Shown here: piece by piece, positions 35,365 to 45,537 of the stretch
How the letters are laid out: every line of letters starts with the position of its first letter
How positions within the stretch are numbered: position 1 is the first letter of the stretch
Assembly: GCF_024345415.1 (NCBI RefSeq)
Contig: NZ_JAGQBB010000020.1
Span: forward strand, 1-55,124
DNA from: Synechococcus sp. Tobar12-5m-g
GTDB lineage: Bacteria > Cyanobacteriota > Cyanobacteriia > PCC-6307 > Cyanobiaceae
DNA: 55,124 bases
Reading direction: 5' to 3'
The notes under the pieces: model-generated
Told to the model about the DNA's origin: nothing
Seen by the model: only the letters and a program-made list of their open reading frames with translations
Database searches by the model: none
Translations under genes and position numbers: made by a program

Positions 35365-35844
35365 ATGCGCCGCCTCTTCGCCGTTCTGATTTCCGCTCTG
35401 CTGATCATCGGCTTCGCCCCTGTGGCCCAGGCCGATGTCGCCGGGCTGACCCCCTGCGCGGAAAGCCCCCGCTTTCAATCCCGCGCCAGTGCCGCCGCCA
35501 CTCCCCAGGCCAAGGCACGCTTCGAGATGTACAGCCAAGCGGTCTGTGGCGCCGACGGACTGCCCCACCTGATCGTGGATGGCCGTTGGAGCCACGCCGG
35601 TGACTTCACCCTGCCTGGCCTGATGTTCCTTTACATCGCCGGGTGCATCGGCTGGGCTGGCCGAAGCTATCTCCAGGCCGTTCGTGGCGGCAAGGACGCT
35701 GCGATGAAGGAGATCCAGATCGATCTTCCCCTCGCCTTCAAGAGCACCTTGGCTGCCGCCAGCTGGCCCCTGGCCGCCTTCAAGGAATTCACCAGCGGCA
35801 AGCTGCTGGAGGATGACCGCAAGGTCACCGTTTCACCCCGCTGA
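35365..35844 (+). CDS. psaF: photosystem I subunit III (plastocyanin/cytochrome c6 docking)
   Basis: PsaF is a membrane subunit whose lumenal domain faces the electron donor. The 159-residue precursor has a signal peptide ([20 protein letters not shown], cleavage after AQA). The mature start [18 protein letters not shown] follows, with paired Cys residues (TPCAES and [20 protein letters not shown]), then the membrane segment [20 protein letters not shown]. The length is normal. psaJ follows 4 bp after the stop, the conserved psaF-psaJ pair. Confidence 0.98.
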
Positions 35845-35848
35845 ATCC

Positions 35849-35965
35849 ATGAAAAAATTCCTCACCACCGCTCCAGTCTTCGCCGCGATCTGGTTTACCG
35901 TCACGGCAGGCATCATGATCGAATTCAATCGCTTCTTCCCTGATCTGCTCTTTCACCCCCTCTGA
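35849..35965 (+). CDS. psaJ: photosystem I subunit IX
   Basis: This 38-residue single-helix subunit reads [20 protein letters not shown] and continues [18 protein letters not shown], matching PsaJ over its whole length, including the chlorophyll-ligand Glu in IEFNRFFPD. It stabilises PsaF in photosystem I. It starts 4 bp after psaF and is followed by an intrinsic terminator. Confidence 0.97.
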
Positions 35966-35992
35966 GGAGGCCTGATCCTCCGAGCACCTCCG

Positions 35993-36014
35993 GCGGCCCC
36001 CAGGGCCGCTTTTT
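35993..36014 (+). terminator. intrinsic terminator after psaF-psaJ
   Basis: GCGGCCC at 35993-35999 pairs with GGGCCGC at 36003-36009 and is followed directly by TTTTT. It ends the psaF-psaJ transcript before the opposing gmk gene. Confidence 0.8.
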
Positions 36015-36050
36015 CATGGCCAGGCTTCGGAACGCGGAACGGAGAATGCT

Positions 36051-36632
36051 TCACGCTGCCAGCCCCAGCAGGGCCTCAAGCTGGGCCAAGGCCGCCTCCA
36101 GGTCTCCGTTCACCAGCACGGCATCGAATTCCGTCTCGGCTTCGAGTTCCTGGCGGGCCCGCGCCAGGCGCCGTTCGATGGCCTCGGCGCTGTCGGTGCC
36201 GCGGCCGCGGATGCGGCGCTCGAGTTCGGCGAAGGACGGGGGCTTGATCAGCAGCTGAAAGCCTGCCGGGAAACTGCGCCGCACCTGCCGCGCCCCTTCC
36301 AGCTCGATTTCCAGCAGCACCGATTGGCCCAGGGCCAGGTGCTGCTCCACGGGTAGGCGCGGCGTGCCGTAAAGGTTTCCGGCGAACTCCGCCCACTCCA
36401 GCAGGCCCTGCTGCCGCACCAGGTCTTCGAAGTGCTGCCGCGGCAGAAAAAAGTAGTGCTCCCCCTCTCGCTCGCCGCTGCGGGGCGCCCGCGTGGTGGC
36501 CGACACCGAGAGCCAGAGGCTGGGATGCCGCCGGCGCAGGGCGGCGATCAGGGTGCCCTTGCCGACGCCGCTGGGGCCGGTGATCACGCTGAGCCGGCCC
36601 GGCAACGGCTTGATCACCGGCTCCTTTCCCAT
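36051..36632 (-). CDS. gmk: guanylate kinase
   Basis: The enzyme phosphorylates GMP to GDP. The 193-residue protein has the P-loop [20 protein letters not shown], the GMP-binding segment [38 protein letters not shown] and [19 protein letters not shown]. The ATG at 36632 ([14 protein letters not shown]) is preferred because a strong AAGGAGG lies 7 nt upstream; an in-frame ATG at 36662 would put that site inside the gene. It is divergent from the NFACT gene. Confidence 0.95.
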   Translation of the reverse strand: MGKEPVIKPLPGRLSVITGPSGVGKGTLIAALRRRHPSLWLSVSATTRAPRSGEREGEHYFFLPRQHFEDLVRQQGLLEWAEFAGNLYGTPRLPVEQHLALGQSVLLEIELEGARQVRRSFPAGFQLLIKPPSFAELERRIRGRGTDSAEAIERRLARARQELEAETEFDAVLVNGDLEAALAQLEALLGLAA

Positions 36633-36719
36633 CGCCAGACCTCCTTCCTCCGCCGCCCCCATGGCTTCGCTGCGCCGTGAGACAGCAGAGTAGGGATCCC
36701 GGGCCGCTTCATCGCTGCG

Positions 36720-38453
36720 TTGAACGTCACGACGCTCCAGGCCATCGACCTCACCACCCTGCGGGCGGTGCTGGCGGAGCTGCGGCCGATGCTGCTGCCC
36801 AGCCGCTTCGAGAAGGCCCAGCAGCCAGCCGCCCATACGCTGCAGCTGGGCCTGCGCAGCCAGCAGGGCCGCCACTGGCTGGAGGTCAGCTGGCTGGCCG
36901 AGGCGCCACGCCTGCTGGCGATCGAGCCGCCGTCCCGGCAGGGGCAGGGCAGCACCCTTGCCCAGCAACTGCAGCATGGTTTGGCGGGATTGGCCCTGGT
37001 GGCCATCGCCCAGGAGGGCTGGGAGCGGGTGGTGGATCTCCAGTTCGCCCCCCGGCCCGGCGAACCGATCAGCCGCCACCTGATCGTTGAGCTCATGGGC
37101 CGCCACAGCAATGTCTTCCTGCTTGATGGCCACCGTCGGGTGATCGCCCTGGCCCGGCAGGTGCGGCAGCAGCAGTCGCGGCTGCGGCCGATCAGCAGCG
37201 GCGATCCCTATGCACCGCCGCCGCCCCTGCAGGGGGATCGGCCCCGCACCGACGAGAGCCTGGAGCGCTGGCGCCGCCGCCTTTCCCTGGTGCCGGTGAG
37301 CCTGCGGAGGGCCCTGCAGCAGAGTTACCAGGGGATCAGCCCCTCCCTGGCCCTGCAGCTGGCCGGCGATCAGCCCGGGGAGGCGGAGAGCCTGCTGGCC
37401 CTGCCGGTGAACGACCTCATTGAGCCCCAGTGGGCGGAACTCTGGCGGCAGTGGCGGCGCTGGCTCGCTGATCTGGAGCAGGAGCGCTACGGCTTCGTCA
37501 CCGGTGGCGCCACCGCCTACCGCTGCTGGGGCACGGGCTCCACTGGCTGCGCTCCGGCGGGTGGCGTGAATGGTGCGCTGGCCGCCTACTACGGCCCCCT
37601 GCTCGCCAGCCGGGAGGCCCTGCGCCTGCGCCAGCACCTGGAGCAACGGTTGCAAAGCGCCCGGGCACGACAGGGACGCCTGCGGGATGAGCAGCAGAGC
37701 CTGCTGGATCAGGTGGCGGGCAGCGACGCCCTGCAACGACAGGCCGACGCCCTGCTTTGTGCAGCCAACCCCAGCCGGGAGCAGATCGGCGAGGCCCAGG
37801 CGCTCTACAAGCGGGCCCGTCGGTTGCGGCGCTCGCTGGCAGCGATCAGGCCCCGGCTGGAGCTGCACGCCAGAAATCTGGAACAGATCGAGAGCAGCCT
37901 CACCTTCCTGGAGCAGCACGCCGAGCAGCCTGGCGACCTGCTCGCCCTGGAGCAGGACATCGAGGCGATGCTGAGGCGCGGTGGCGGTGAGCCTCGCCTG
38001 CAGCGCCGGCGCCCCGCCCCGCCGGAGCCCCCCGCCACCCCCCAGCCCCTCGAGCTGCTCACCCCGGGGGGACTGCGGGTGCAGGTGGGCCGCAACCACC
38101 GCCAGAACGACTGGATCAGTCTGCGGCAGGCCCGCCGCGGTGACCTCTGGTTCCACGCCCAGGAGTGTCCGGGCAGCCATGTGGTGCTGAAGAGCTCGGA
38201 AGCCCCTGCCGCCGAGGGGGATCTGCAGGCCGCCGCCGACCTGGCGGCCCACTTCAGCCGGGCCCGGGGCAACCGCCGGGTGGCCGTGGTGATGGTGCCC
38301 AGCGAGCAACTGCAGCGGATCGCCGGGGCAGGGCCTGGAACGGTGCACCATCGCGGTGGCGATGTGCTCTGGGCTGAGCCGGGCCGCGCCGCGACCCTGC
38401 TGAACGCCCCGCCGCCCCGGTTCCCTAGCCTCACCGCCGGATCACCACCATGA
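36720..38453 (+). CDS. NFACT-family Rqc2 homologue RqcH
   Basis: RqcH-type proteins bind stalled 50S-peptidyl-tRNA and add Ala tails for quality control; older names include fibronectin-binding protein. The 577-residue protein has the NFACT-N domain ([40 protein letters not shown]), HhH-like and coiled-coil middle parts ([20 protein letters not shown] and [20 protein letters not shown]), and the NFACT-R end ([34 protein letters not shown]). The start is TTG at 36720. The stop overlaps the tatC ATG by 4 bp. Confidence 0.9.
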   Translation: MNVTTLQAIDLTTLRAVLAELRPMLLPSRFEKAQQPAAHTLQLGLRSQQGRHWLEVSWLAEAPRLLAIEPPSRQGQGSTLAQQLQHGLAGLALVAIAQEGWERVVDLQFAPRPGEPISRHLIVELMGRHSNVFLLDGHRRVIALARQVRQQQSRLRPISSGDPYAPPPPLQGDRPRTDESLERWRRRLSLVPVSLRRALQQSYQGISPSLALQLAGDQPGEAESLLALPVNDLIEPQWAELWRQWRRWLADLEQERYGFVTGGATAYRCWGTGSTGCAPAGGVNGALAAYYGPLLASREALRLRQHLEQRLQSARARQGRLRDEQQSLLDQVAGSDALQRQADALLCAANPSREQIGEAQALYKRARRLRRSLAAIRPRLELHARNLEQIESSLTFLEQHAEQPGDLLALEQDIEAMLRRGGGEPRLQRRRPAPPEPPATPQPLELLTPGGLRVQVGRNHRQNDWISLRQARRGDLWFHAQECPGSHVVLKSSEAPAAEGDLQAAADLAAHFSRARGNRRVAVVMVPSEQLQRIAGAGPGTVHHRGGDVLWAEPGRAATLLNAPPPRFPSLTAGSPP

Positions 38454-39241
38454 GCGAACCCTCCTGCCAGCCCCAGCCGGTCCCAGCCAGCCACCTCGAT
38501 GAGTTTCCCGGCGAGGTGGAGATGAGCCTCGTCGATCACCTTGAGGAACTGCGGCGCCGGGTGCTGCGCAGCCTGCTGGCGTTGCTGCTGGCATCCGGCG
38601 GCTGCCTGGCCCTGGCCCGCCCTTTGGTGCGGCTGTTGGAGGTGCCGGCCGAGGGGATCAAGTTTCTGCAGCTGGCGCCCGGCGAGTTCCTGTTCGTGTC
38701 GTTCAAGGTGGCGGGCTACGCCGGGCTCAGCCTGGTCCTCCCTTACATCCTCTATGAAGTGCTGGCCTTCGTGCTGCCGGGCCTGACCCGCCGCGAACGT
38801 CGCCTGGTGGCACCAGCGGTGGCCGGCTCCGCCGTGCTGTTCCTGGCCGGCCTCGCCTTCGCCTGGTGGGCCCTGGTGCCGGCGGCCCTGCGCTTCCTGG
38901 TCAGCTACGGGGCCGATGTGGTCGAGCCGATCTGGTCGATCGAGCGCTATCTGGATTTCGTGCTGTTGCTGATGGTGGCCACGGGCCTGGCCTTTCAGCT
39001 GCCGGTCCTTCAGCTTCTGCTCGGGGCCTTCGGCCTGATCAGCTCCACAGCGATGCTGGGCGCCTGGCGCTCGGTGGTGCTGGTGGCGGCCCTGGCCGGT
39101 GCGGTGCTGACCCCCTCCACCGACCCGGTGACGATGCTGCTGCTCACCGGGGCGATCACCGCCCTGTTTCTCGTGGGGGTGGCACTGGTGGCCCTGGCCG
39201 AGAGGATCCGGCCGGTTTCGCCGTCACCCAGCGCCTCATAG
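38450..39241 (+). CDS. tatC: Sec-independent protein translocase TatC
   Basis: TatC recognises twin-arginine signals; here substrates would include the Rieske protein encoded nearby. The 263-residue protein has six membrane segments and the family N-terminus EVEMSLVDHLEELRRRVLRS. APGEFLFVSFKVAGYAGLSL and FVLPGLTRRERRLV follow, then the Glu-containing SYGADVVEPIWSIERYLDFV and LTPSTDPVTMLLL. It is coupled to the upstream NFACT gene by an ATGA overlap and converges with DUF3067 over 6 bp. Confidence 0.96.
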   Translation: MSEPSCQPQPVPASHLDEFPGEVEMSLVDHLEELRRRVLRSLLALLLASGGCLALARPLVRLLEVPAEGIKFLQLAPGEFLFVSFKVAGYAGLSLVLPYILYEVLAFVLPGLTRRERRLVAPAVAGSAVLFLAGLAFAWWALVPAALRFLVSYGADVVEPIWSIERYLDFVLLLMVATGLAFQLPVLQLLLGAFGLISSTAMLGAWRSVVLVAALAGAVLTPSTDPVTMLLLTGAITALFLVGVALVALAERIRPVSPSPSAS

Positions 39242-39628
39242 CAGGAATTCCCGGCTGCGGCCGCCGGCGACGGGCTCCAGAACCAGGTTCATGGCCTTGC
39301 CAAGCCGGGGCTTGTCCCGGGTGGTGCGCAGCCACAGCCGCACCTGCTCGGCCGCCCCCAACCCGTTGATCACCTCGAGCAAGGCCTGCAGTTTGCTGGC
39401 ATAGGCCTCGGCATCGAGCGGAAAGGACTGCTGCTCCAGGTAGGCCCACATCACCTGGAGGTAGAGGCGGCCCTGGCGCTGGACGAGCTGGAGGTCGTAG
39501 GAGGCCTGCCAGCGCGATCGCAACAGCTGCAGCAGTTCGTCCAGCCCCAGGGGCCCCTCGGCTCCGGATGGGTCGAATTCGGCGCAGGGATCGGCGGGCG
39601 ACACGGCGGCTTGAAGCACCAACTCCAC
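39236..39628 (-). CDS. DUF3067 family protein
   Basis: The protein belongs to a small family of cyanobacteria and chloroplasts. The core is [60 protein letters not shown] and [17 protein letters not shown]. Recent plant work connects relatives to Rieske/b6f assembly, and here the gene lies directly upstream of and divergent from petC; that functional link is inference. The frame is open to 39724, but a GTG at 39628 leaves room for the petC promoter and is my choice. Confidence 0.75.
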   Translation of the reverse strand: MELVLQAAVSPADPCAEFDPSGAEGPLGLDELLQLLRSRWQASYDLQLVQRQGRLYLQVMWAYLEQQSFPLDAEAYASKLQALLEVINGLGAAEQVRLWLRTTRDKPRLGKAMNLVLEPVAGGRSREFLL

Positions 39629-39735
39629 AACAGCATGTTGCGCGGCTCCGGCGGATCCCAGTCGGGGCCAAGCGTGGCGGGGAGACCAATGGTCATAATG
39701 GGCAGCACGTCGCTTCGGCTGCAAGGAACGCCCCC

Positions 39736-40272
39736 ATGACCCAGATCCCAGCGAGCGACGTGCCCGGAATGGGTCGTCGGCAGTTCATGAATCTGCTGAC
39801 CTTCGGCTCCGTCACCGGCGTCGCCCTGGGGGCCCTCTACCCGGTGGCCCGCTACTTCATCCCACCCAGGCCCGCCGGCGGCAGTGGCGGCACCACCGCC
39901 AAGGATGAACTGGGCAACAGCGTCACCGCCAGCGGCTGGCTGGCCACCCATAAGGAAGGGGACCGGAGCCTGGTGCAGGGACTCAAGGGGGATCCCACCT
40001 ATCTGCTGGTGGAAGGGCCCGAGGCGATCGGCAGCTACGGCATCAATGCGATCTGCACCCACCTGGGTTGCGTCGTCCCCTGGAACAACGGCGCCAACCG
40101 GTTTGTCTGCCCCTGCCACGGCAGCCAGTACGACGCCACCGGCAAGGTGGTGCGGGGGCCCGCCCCCCTCTCCCTGGCCCTGGCCAACGTCACGGTCGAG
40201 AACGACAACGTCTTCCTGAGTCAGTGGTCTGACACCGATTTCCGTACCGGTGAAAAGCCCTGGTGGGCTTGA
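39736..40272 (+). CDS. petC: cytochrome b6f Rieske iron-sulfur subunit
   Basis: The Rieske protein passes electrons from plastoquinol to cytochrome f. The 178-residue protein has the twin-arginine N-terminus [20 protein letters not shown] leading into a single uncleaved membrane helix, and the two 2Fe-2S ligand boxes [11 protein letters not shown] (about residue 109) and [20 protein letters not shown] (about residue 127). The length is standard. petA follows 44 bp downstream, the conserved petCA operon. Confidence 0.98.
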   Translation: MTQIPASDVPGMGRRQFMNLLTFGSVTGVALGALYPVARYFIPPRPAGGSGGTTAKDELGNSVTASGWLATHKEGDRSLVQGLKGDPTYLLVEGPEAIGSYGINAICTHLGCVVPWNNGANRFVCPCHGSQYDATGKVVRGPAPLSLALANVTVENDNVFLSQWSDTDFRTGEKPWWA

Positions 40273-40316
40273 TCGTCCGCGTTCGTTCCTCCTCCCCACG
40301 CCCGTCCGCTCAACCC

Positions 40317-41264
40317 ATGCGCCGCCCCTCCTCCCCCCTGCTGCCTTCCCTGCTGGCGTCCACACTCCTGCTCTTCAGCGTGCTGCTGGCGGCTCCCCAG
40401 GCCAGCTGGGCCTATCCCTTCTGGGCGCAGCAGAACTACGACAACCCCAGGGAGGCAACGGGCAAGCTCGTCTGTGCCAACTGCCACCTGGCCAAGAAGC
40501 TCTCCCAGGTGGAGGTCCCCCAGGCCGTGATGCCTGACACCGTGTTCAAGGCGGTGGTCAAGATTCCCTATGACACCGCCGTGCAGCAGGTGGCGGCCGA
40601 CGGCAGCCGCTCCGGCCTCAACGTGGGCGCGGTGGTGATGCTGCCCGATGGCTTCAAGCTGGCCCCACCGGAGCGCCTGAGCGAGGAGCTCAAGGCAGAA
40701 ACGGCCGGCGTGTATTACACCCAGTACAGCGACGACAACCCGAACATCCTTCTGGTGGGGCCCCTGCCCGGTGATCAGCACCAGGAGATCGTCTTCCCGA
40801 TCCTCTCTCCGGATCCAAACGCCGACAGCGCCGTGCATTTCGGCAAGTATTCCATTCACGTGGGTGGCAACCGGGGCCGCGGCCAGGTGTACCCCACCGG
40901 TGAGAAGAGCAACAACACCGTCTACAACGCCTCCGCAACCGGCACGGTGAGCGCCATCAACGCGGGCGAGAATGGCGCATCGGTGGTGGAGATCAGCACG
41001 GCAGATGGCACCAGCATCACCGACACCGTTCCGGCCGGTCCTGCCTTGGTGGTGGCGGTGGGAGATCCCGTTGAGGCAGGTGCTCCGATTTCCGATGATC
41101 CGAACGTGGGGGGCTTCGGCCAGCTGGATGCCGAAATCGTGTTGCAGAATCCGGTGCGGATTTACGGGCTGCTTGCCTTCTTCGCCGCCGTGGTCCTCGC
41201 CCAGATCCTCCTGGTTCTGAAAAAGAAGCAGGTGGAGAAGGTACAGGCCGCCGAAGGGATTTGA
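40317..41264 (+). CDS. petA: cytochrome f
   Basis: This c-type cytochrome of the b6f complex donates to plastocyanin or cytochrome c6. The 315-residue precursor has a signal peptide ending QASWA and the mature start [18 protein letters not shown], whose Tyr amino group ligates haem. The CANCH haem site is in [12 protein letters not shown]. The C-terminal anchor is [20 protein letters not shown] followed by basic KKKQVEKVQ. The ATG at 40317 places the signal correctly. The stop overlaps the lgt TTG start. Confidence 0.98.
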   Translation: MRRPSSPLLPSLLASTLLLFSVLLAAPQASWAYPFWAQQNYDNPREATGKLVCANCHLAKKLSQVEVPQAVMPDTVFKAVVKIPYDTAVQQVAADGSRSGLNVGAVVMLPDGFKLAPPERLSEELKAETAGVYYTQYSDDNPNILLVGPLPGDQHQEIVFPILSPDPNADSAVHFGKYSIHVGGNRGRGQVYPTGEKSNNTVYNASATGTVSAINAGENGASVVEISTADGTSITDTVPAGPALVVAVGDPVEAGAPISDDPNVGGFGQLDAEIVLQNPVRIYGLLAFFAAVVLAQILLVLKKKQVEKVQAAEGI

Positions 41265-42145
41265 TCCCCCCCGCACCCGCGCTGGCAAGCTTCAGCTCCC
41301 CGGGGCCCCTCCTGTTCCAGCTGGGGCCTGTTTCCCTTAGGTGGTACGGGCTGCTGATCGCTTTGGCCGTGCTGGTGGGCCTGATCCTGGCCACCCGGTT
41401 GGGTCGTCGCCGCGGCATCGATCCTGCCCAGATCGCCGACCTGTTGCCCATCCTGGTGCTGGCCGCCGTGGTGGGAGCCCGCCTGTATTACGTGCTTCTG
41501 GAGTGGCGTCAATACCAGCTCAACTGGCTGAGCGCCCTGGCGATCTGGCAGGGCGGCATTGCCATCCACGGCGCCCTGATCGGAGGAACCCTGGCCGTGA
41601 TCGGTTACTGCCGCTGGCGCCGGCTCGCCTTCTGGAACCTGCTCGATGTGCTCGTTCCGTCGGTGGCCCTGGGCCAGGCGATCGGGCGCTGGGGCAACTT
41701 CTTCAATTCCGAAGCTTTTGGTGTCCCCACCGATCTCCCCTGGAAGCTCTCGATTCCCCCGCTGAATCGGCCAGCCCCCTTCATCGACGAGCCCTACTTC
41801 CACCCCACCTTCCTCTACGAATCCATCTGGAATCTCGGCGTGCTGGCCCTGTTGCTGGTGCTGTTCCGGCTGGGCGAGCGGGGCCGCCTGTCCCTGCCGA
41901 ACGGGGCCTTGAGTTGCGTGTACCTGGTCGCCTACAGCGCGGGACGCTTCTGGATCGAGGGGCTGCGCACCGATCCGCTCTGCCTTTTTTCCGTGCCGCC
42001 CTTCTGTGATGGAGGCCTGCGGATGGCCCAGTTAATGAGTCTGCTGCTGATCGCGATCGGCGGTTTCGGCCTCTGGTGGCTGTACGGACGCCACCGGGCC
42101 CTGCCCGATCCGGGCCAGCCCACCCCCCAGGGGAGCGGCTCTTGA
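41261..42145 (+). CDS. lgt: prolipoprotein diacylglyceryl transferase
   Basis: This inner-membrane enzyme adds diacylglycerol from phosphatidylglycerol to lipoprotein cysteines. The 294-residue, seven-helix protein has [38 protein letters not shown], the signature [18 protein letters not shown], the [14 protein letters not shown] segment, and [15 protein letters not shown]. The start is TTG within TTGA overlapping the petA stop, so translation is likely coupled. Confidence 0.95.
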   Translation: MIPPAPALASFSSPGPLLFQLGPVSLRWYGLLIALAVLVGLILATRLGRRRGIDPAQIADLLPILVLAAVVGARLYYVLLEWRQYQLNWLSALAIWQGGIAIHGALIGGTLAVIGYCRWRRLAFWNLLDVLVPSVALGQAIGRWGNFFNSEAFGVPTDLPWKLSIPPLNRPAPFIDEPYFHPTFLYESIWNLGVLALLLVLFRLGERGRLSLPNGALSCVYLVAYSAGRFWIEGLRTDPLCLFSVPPFCDGGLRMAQLMSLLLIAIGGFGLWWLYGRHRALPDPGQPTPQGSGS

Positions 42146-42906
42146 GCCGGCCCGTGCTGATCGTGGGGGCCGGGCCAGGTGCTCCCGATCTCCTCACCCT
42201 GCGGGCGGCCGCGGCGATCGAAGCCGCCGAGGTGCTCGTCTGGACCGACTCCCTGGTGTCCCCCCAGATCGCTGCCCTGGCGCCGGCGGGCTGCGAGCGG
42301 ATCCGCACCAGCAGCTTCACCCTGGAGCAGGTGATGGAGCAGCTGATCGATCGGGCCCGGGCCGGGCTCAAGGTGGTGAGGCTCCATGACGGCGACCCCT
42401 GCCTCTACGGGGCCTTGGCCGAGCAGATCTGCCGCCTCAACGAGGCCGGACTGGCCGTGGAGGTGGTGCCGGGCCTCAGTGCCTACCAGGCCACCGCCGC
42501 GGCCCTGAACGCCGAACTCACCATCCCCGGAGTGGTGCAGACGATCGTGCTCAGTCGGGCCTCCGGCCGCACCGGGGTGCCGGAGCGGGAATCCCTGCAG
42601 CGGCTCGCCGCCCTGCGGGCCTCCCTCTGCCTCTACCTGAGCGCCCGGCATGTGGAGGAAGTGCAGGAGATCCTGCTGGAGCACTATCCCGGCGACACCC
42701 CCGTGGCGATCGGCTACCGGGTGAGCTGGCCGGACCAGTGGCTGACGGTGGTGCCCTTGCGGGAGATGGCCGCCACCAGCCTGGAGCGCCAGTTGATCCG
42801 CACCACCCTTTACGTGGTGAGCCCGGCCCTGGAGAAGCCCGCAGGGTTCCGCTCCAGGCTCTATTCGGCCAGCCACGATCACCTGTTCCGGCCCGCACCG
42901 GCCTGA
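42142..42906 (+). CDS. cobM: precorrin-4 C11-methyltransferase
   Basis: This SAM-dependent enzyme methylates C11 in corrin ring synthesis. The 254-residue protein has [20 protein letters not shown] at the start, then [19 protein letters not shown] and [20 protein letters not shown], where the family motif is near the active site. TTGA again overlaps the lgt stop, giving a petA-lgt-cobM coupled chain. tRNA-Val follows 36 bp downstream. Confidence 0.93.
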   Translation: MSRPVLIVGAGPGAPDLLTLRAAAAIEAAEVLVWTDSLVSPQIAALAPAGCERIRTSSFTLEQVMEQLIDRARAGLKVVRLHDGDPCLYGALAEQICRLNEAGLAVEVVPGLSAYQATAAALNAELTIPGVVQTIVLSRASGRTGVPERESLQRLAALRASLCLYLSARHVEEVQEILLEHYPGDTPVAIGYRVSWPDQWLTVVPLREMAATSLERQLIRTTLYVVSPALEKPAGFRSRLYSASHDHLFRPAPA

Positions 42907-42942
42907 GAAGGCTGCGGGCGGTGTTTTAAGATCCAGGGGTGC

Positions 42943-43014
<72 letters not shown>

Positions 43015-43069
43015 TGAAAAGCGTCGTGATCGGCCCATCAAGTGCGACCTCATTGATTGCCTTAGAGGT

Positions 43070-43276
43070 TCACTTTCTTGTCACGATGATGTAGATCGCG
43101 TGGATCACCGCCACAGGCCACATCACCGCCATGAAAGGCAGGCCAAGGGCTCCGAAGCTCAGCAGCCAGAACAGCAGATTCAACCAGAAGGCCCCGCTGA
43201 ACCCCACCTGGGTGGCCACAGCGAAGGGGGGAAGGATGAAGGCGAGGATGATCCGGAAGATGTCTCCGACAGTCAT
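43070..43276 (-). CDS. Pmp3/YqaE family small membrane protein
   Basis: The 68-residue hydrophobic protein has the two-helix pattern of the UPF0057 family: DIFRIILAFILPPFAVATQV with the ILPP motif, then FWLNLLFWLLSFGALGLPFM and VIHAIYIIV. Family members affect membrane potential and salt or cold tolerance. The ATG at 43276 gives the family N-terminus. Confidence 0.85.
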   Translation of the reverse strand: MTVGDIFRIILAFILPPFAVATQVGFSGAFWLNLLFWLLSFGALGLPFMAVMWPVAVIHAIYIIVTRK

Positions 43277-43301
43277 GAACGGTTGAGATCAGGCGCCCCA
43301 T

Positions 43302-43982
43302 TCAAGGCGAAGGCTCCGAGCTGAGCAACGGCTTCGTCATGGTTCCCAATGGCGCCTGCAAGAGGGGGCCTGGGTCCAGCGCCACCAGCCGGCCCTCGCG
43401 CAGGCGCCGCAGCTCGACGTGAAGATGGGGCGTTGTGGCCCGACCGCTCTGGCCCACCCGGCCCAGCGACTGGCCGGCGACGACCGCCTCCCCGGGGCGC
43501 ACGGAGGCATCGAGCAGGTGGGCGTAGAGGCTCTGCCAGCCCCTGCCGTGCTCGATCACCACGGTGAGCCCGTAGCCGCTGATCACCTCCACCAGCCGCA
43601 CCCTTCCCGGCAGGACGGCGCGCACCGCCGTTCCCTCCGCCACGATCAGATCCACGCCGGTGTGCATGCGCCAGGCCTGCCTTGCCGTGGAGAAGCGCCA
43701 GCCGTAGGGATCGATCTCTGTGGCTGGCTGATCCAGGGGGTAGGTGAGGCGGAGGGGCTGGCCGGGTGCGGGCAGGCCGGCAAGGGCAGCCAGGCCCACC
43801 CCCTCGGCGCTGCCAAGGGCGGCCACCTCGATTTCCGCCGGTGTGTTCGTTGGCCTGGGCGGAGGTGGATCCTCGATGGGCTGGGCCCGAGCCACAGCAC
43901 CGGGCAGGAGCGCAAAGGTGAGCAGGGGCGCGGCGATCCAGGAGGTTGCAAGCCTCCGCCACTGAAGCCTGGGTGACGCCAT
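43302..43982 (-). CDS. M23 (LytM) family metallopeptidase, exported
   Basis: The 226-residue protein has a signal peptide (LATSWIAAPLLTFALLPGAV, cleavage near ARAQ), a short Pro-rich linker and a C-terminal M23 domain. Zinc ligands appear in RMHTGVDLIVAEGTAVRAVL (HxxxD) and in TPHLHVELRRL (HxH), with YGLTVVIEHGRGWQSLYAHL between. It probably cuts peptidoglycan cross-links or activates amidases in the periplasm. The start at 43982 is preferred to one at 44099 because it begins just before the signal peptide. Confidence 0.9.
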   Translation of the reverse strand: MASPRLQWRRLATSWIAAPLLTFALLPGAVARAQPIEDPPPPRPTNTPAEIEVAALGSAEGVGLAALAGLPAPGQPLRLTYPLDQPATEIDPYGWRFSTARQAWRMHTGVDLIVAEGTAVRAVLPGRVRLVEVISGYGLTVVIEHGRGWQSLYAHLLDASVRPGEAVVAGQSLGRVGQSGRATTPHLHVELRRLREGRLVALDPGPLLQAPLGTMTKPLLSSEPSP

Positions 43983-44095
43983 GCTTTCGCCTCTGGAGCT
44001 GCCCCGTTGTAACGCTGATTCGGGAGATGGCCCGCAGGCCAGCACCTGGAGAGAAGGCCGGAGAAAGCCCCTCCAGTTGGCCCGGCACCCAATCA

Positions 44096-45475
44096 TCACG
44101 ACAACACCGGACCTGGACGCCGCCCCTTCAGCACGAGCACCGGGTTGAGCGGCGCCAGGCGGGTGCCATCGGCCAGGGCTGCGCCGCGCCAGGCCTGATG
44201 CTGGCTCACATGAACAGCGAGCCCGGCACCCTCCAGCAGGGGGCGCAACTCCGCCAGGGCTTCCACGGTGGCCAGGGGAATCACCACCACACCCCCGGGC
44301 CGCAGCCGCTCGATCACAGCCTGGAGCACCGCCGCCCGCTCGCGCCCTCCGCCGCCGAGCAGCACCCGGTCGGGGTCGGGCAAGGGGGAGTTCTGGCCGG
44401 CTGGCCTGGTTGCGATCAGATCCAGCGCTTCCCCCTCCAGCACCGCCGCCGGACTCACCCCCAGCCGCTCGGCATTGGCGGCGATCAGGGCGGCCGAGCC
44501 GCCGCGGCGCTCCACGGCCCAGAGGCCGAGGCCAGGCCGCAGGCGCAGCGCTTCGAGACCAATCGAGCCCACCCCGGCCCCCAGGTCCCAGAGCGCACCG
44601 GTGGGGGGAAGCTCCAGATCGGCCAGCAGCTGGATCCGCACCTCCCGCTTGGTCATCAGGCCGGGGCGATCGACGTGCTGCAGGAACAGACCATCCTCGA
44701 GGCCGAACAGGGGCAAGCTGGCCGAATCGGGGGCCGCCGCCGGCTCGGCGAGCAGCACCACCAGATGGAGTGGATCCAGATCGGCAGGCAGGGCGAAGTC
44801 AGGAGCGAGGCGCTGCACCCGTTCGGCCGGATGGCCCAGCCGCTCGCACAGCCAAAAGGCATAGGCGTGCTCCAGGCCGGAGGCACGCAGGATCCTCCCC
44901 ACCTCCTCGGCGCCGCCGCGGCCGGGGTCTGTGAGCACCGCCAGGGCTGCGGGTCGTTTCTGCAGCGCCGCCGCCAGCGGTTCGGGGTCGCGGCCATGCA
45001 GGCTCACCCAGGCGGCGTCCTGCCAGGGGCGGCCAAGGCGCGCGAAGGCCAGCTGCAGGGAGCTCGGGGCCGGGTGAAAGCGCAGCTGATCGGGGCGGAA
45101 ATGCTGCAGCAGCAGCCGCCCGATGCCGAACCAGAGGGGATCGCCGCTGGCCAGCAGCACCGCCGGCAGGCCCACCGCCCGCGAGGCCCGCAATGCCAGG
45201 ATCAGCGCGTCAGGCCGGTCACTGCTGCGCAGCTGGATGGGCGGTGACCCGGGTTGCTGCGGCTGCTGTAGCAGCCCTGCGGTCAACCAGGTCTCCAACC
45301 CAGGCAGCAGCCGGGAAGGGGCCGCCACCAGCCGCGCCTGGCGAACCAGGGCAAGGGCCAGCGGCGCCAGGGACTCGAGGCCACCGGCATCGGTGCCGAT
45401 CACATCGAGCCGCCATCCCGCTGGGCCGTCCTGGGGCTGGAGCGAGTCGGGGCAGGGGTTTGGCGCGCCGATCAT
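44096..45475 (-). CDS. cobL: precorrin-6Y C5,15-methyltransferase (decarboxylating), CbiE-CbiT fusion
   Basis: CobL methylates C5 and C15 and decarboxylates the acetate side chain on ring C during corrin synthesis. The 459-residue protein fuses a CbiE-type methylase (VIGTDAGGLESLAPLALALV, AVLLASGDPLWFGIGRLLLQ) with a CbiT-type Rossmann methylase (MTKREVRIQLLADLELPPTG, LWDLGAGVGSIGLEALRLRP, VLLGGGGRERAAVLQAVIER). It is the third corrin methyltransferase gene in the window, all three separate from one another. Confidence 0.92.
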   Translation of the reverse strand: MIGAPNPCPDSLQPQDGPAGWRLDVIGTDAGGLESLAPLALALVRQARLVAAPSRLLPGLETWLTAGLLQQPQQPGSPPIQLRSSDRPDALILALRASRAVGLPAVLLASGDPLWFGIGRLLLQHFRPDQLRFHPAPSSLQLAFARLGRPWQDAAWVSLHGRDPEPLAAALQKRPAALAVLTDPGRGGAEEVGRILRASGLEHAYAFWLCERLGHPAERVQRLAPDFALPADLDPLHLVVLLAEPAAAPDSASLPLFGLEDGLFLQHVDRPGLMTKREVRIQLLADLELPPTGALWDLGAGVGSIGLEALRLRPGLGLWAVERRGGSAALIAANAERLGVSPAAVLEGEALDLIATRPAGQNSPLPDPDRVLLGGGGRERAAVLQAVIERLRPGGVVVIPLATVEALAELRPLLEGAGLAVHVSQHQAWRGAALADGTRLAPLNPVLVLKGRRPGPVLS

Positions 45476-45537
45476 GGGTCTCCTGCGCCAGGGCGGCTCA
45501 CCAGCCTGGCCATGATGCTCGCTCCGCTGTGCCCCCG

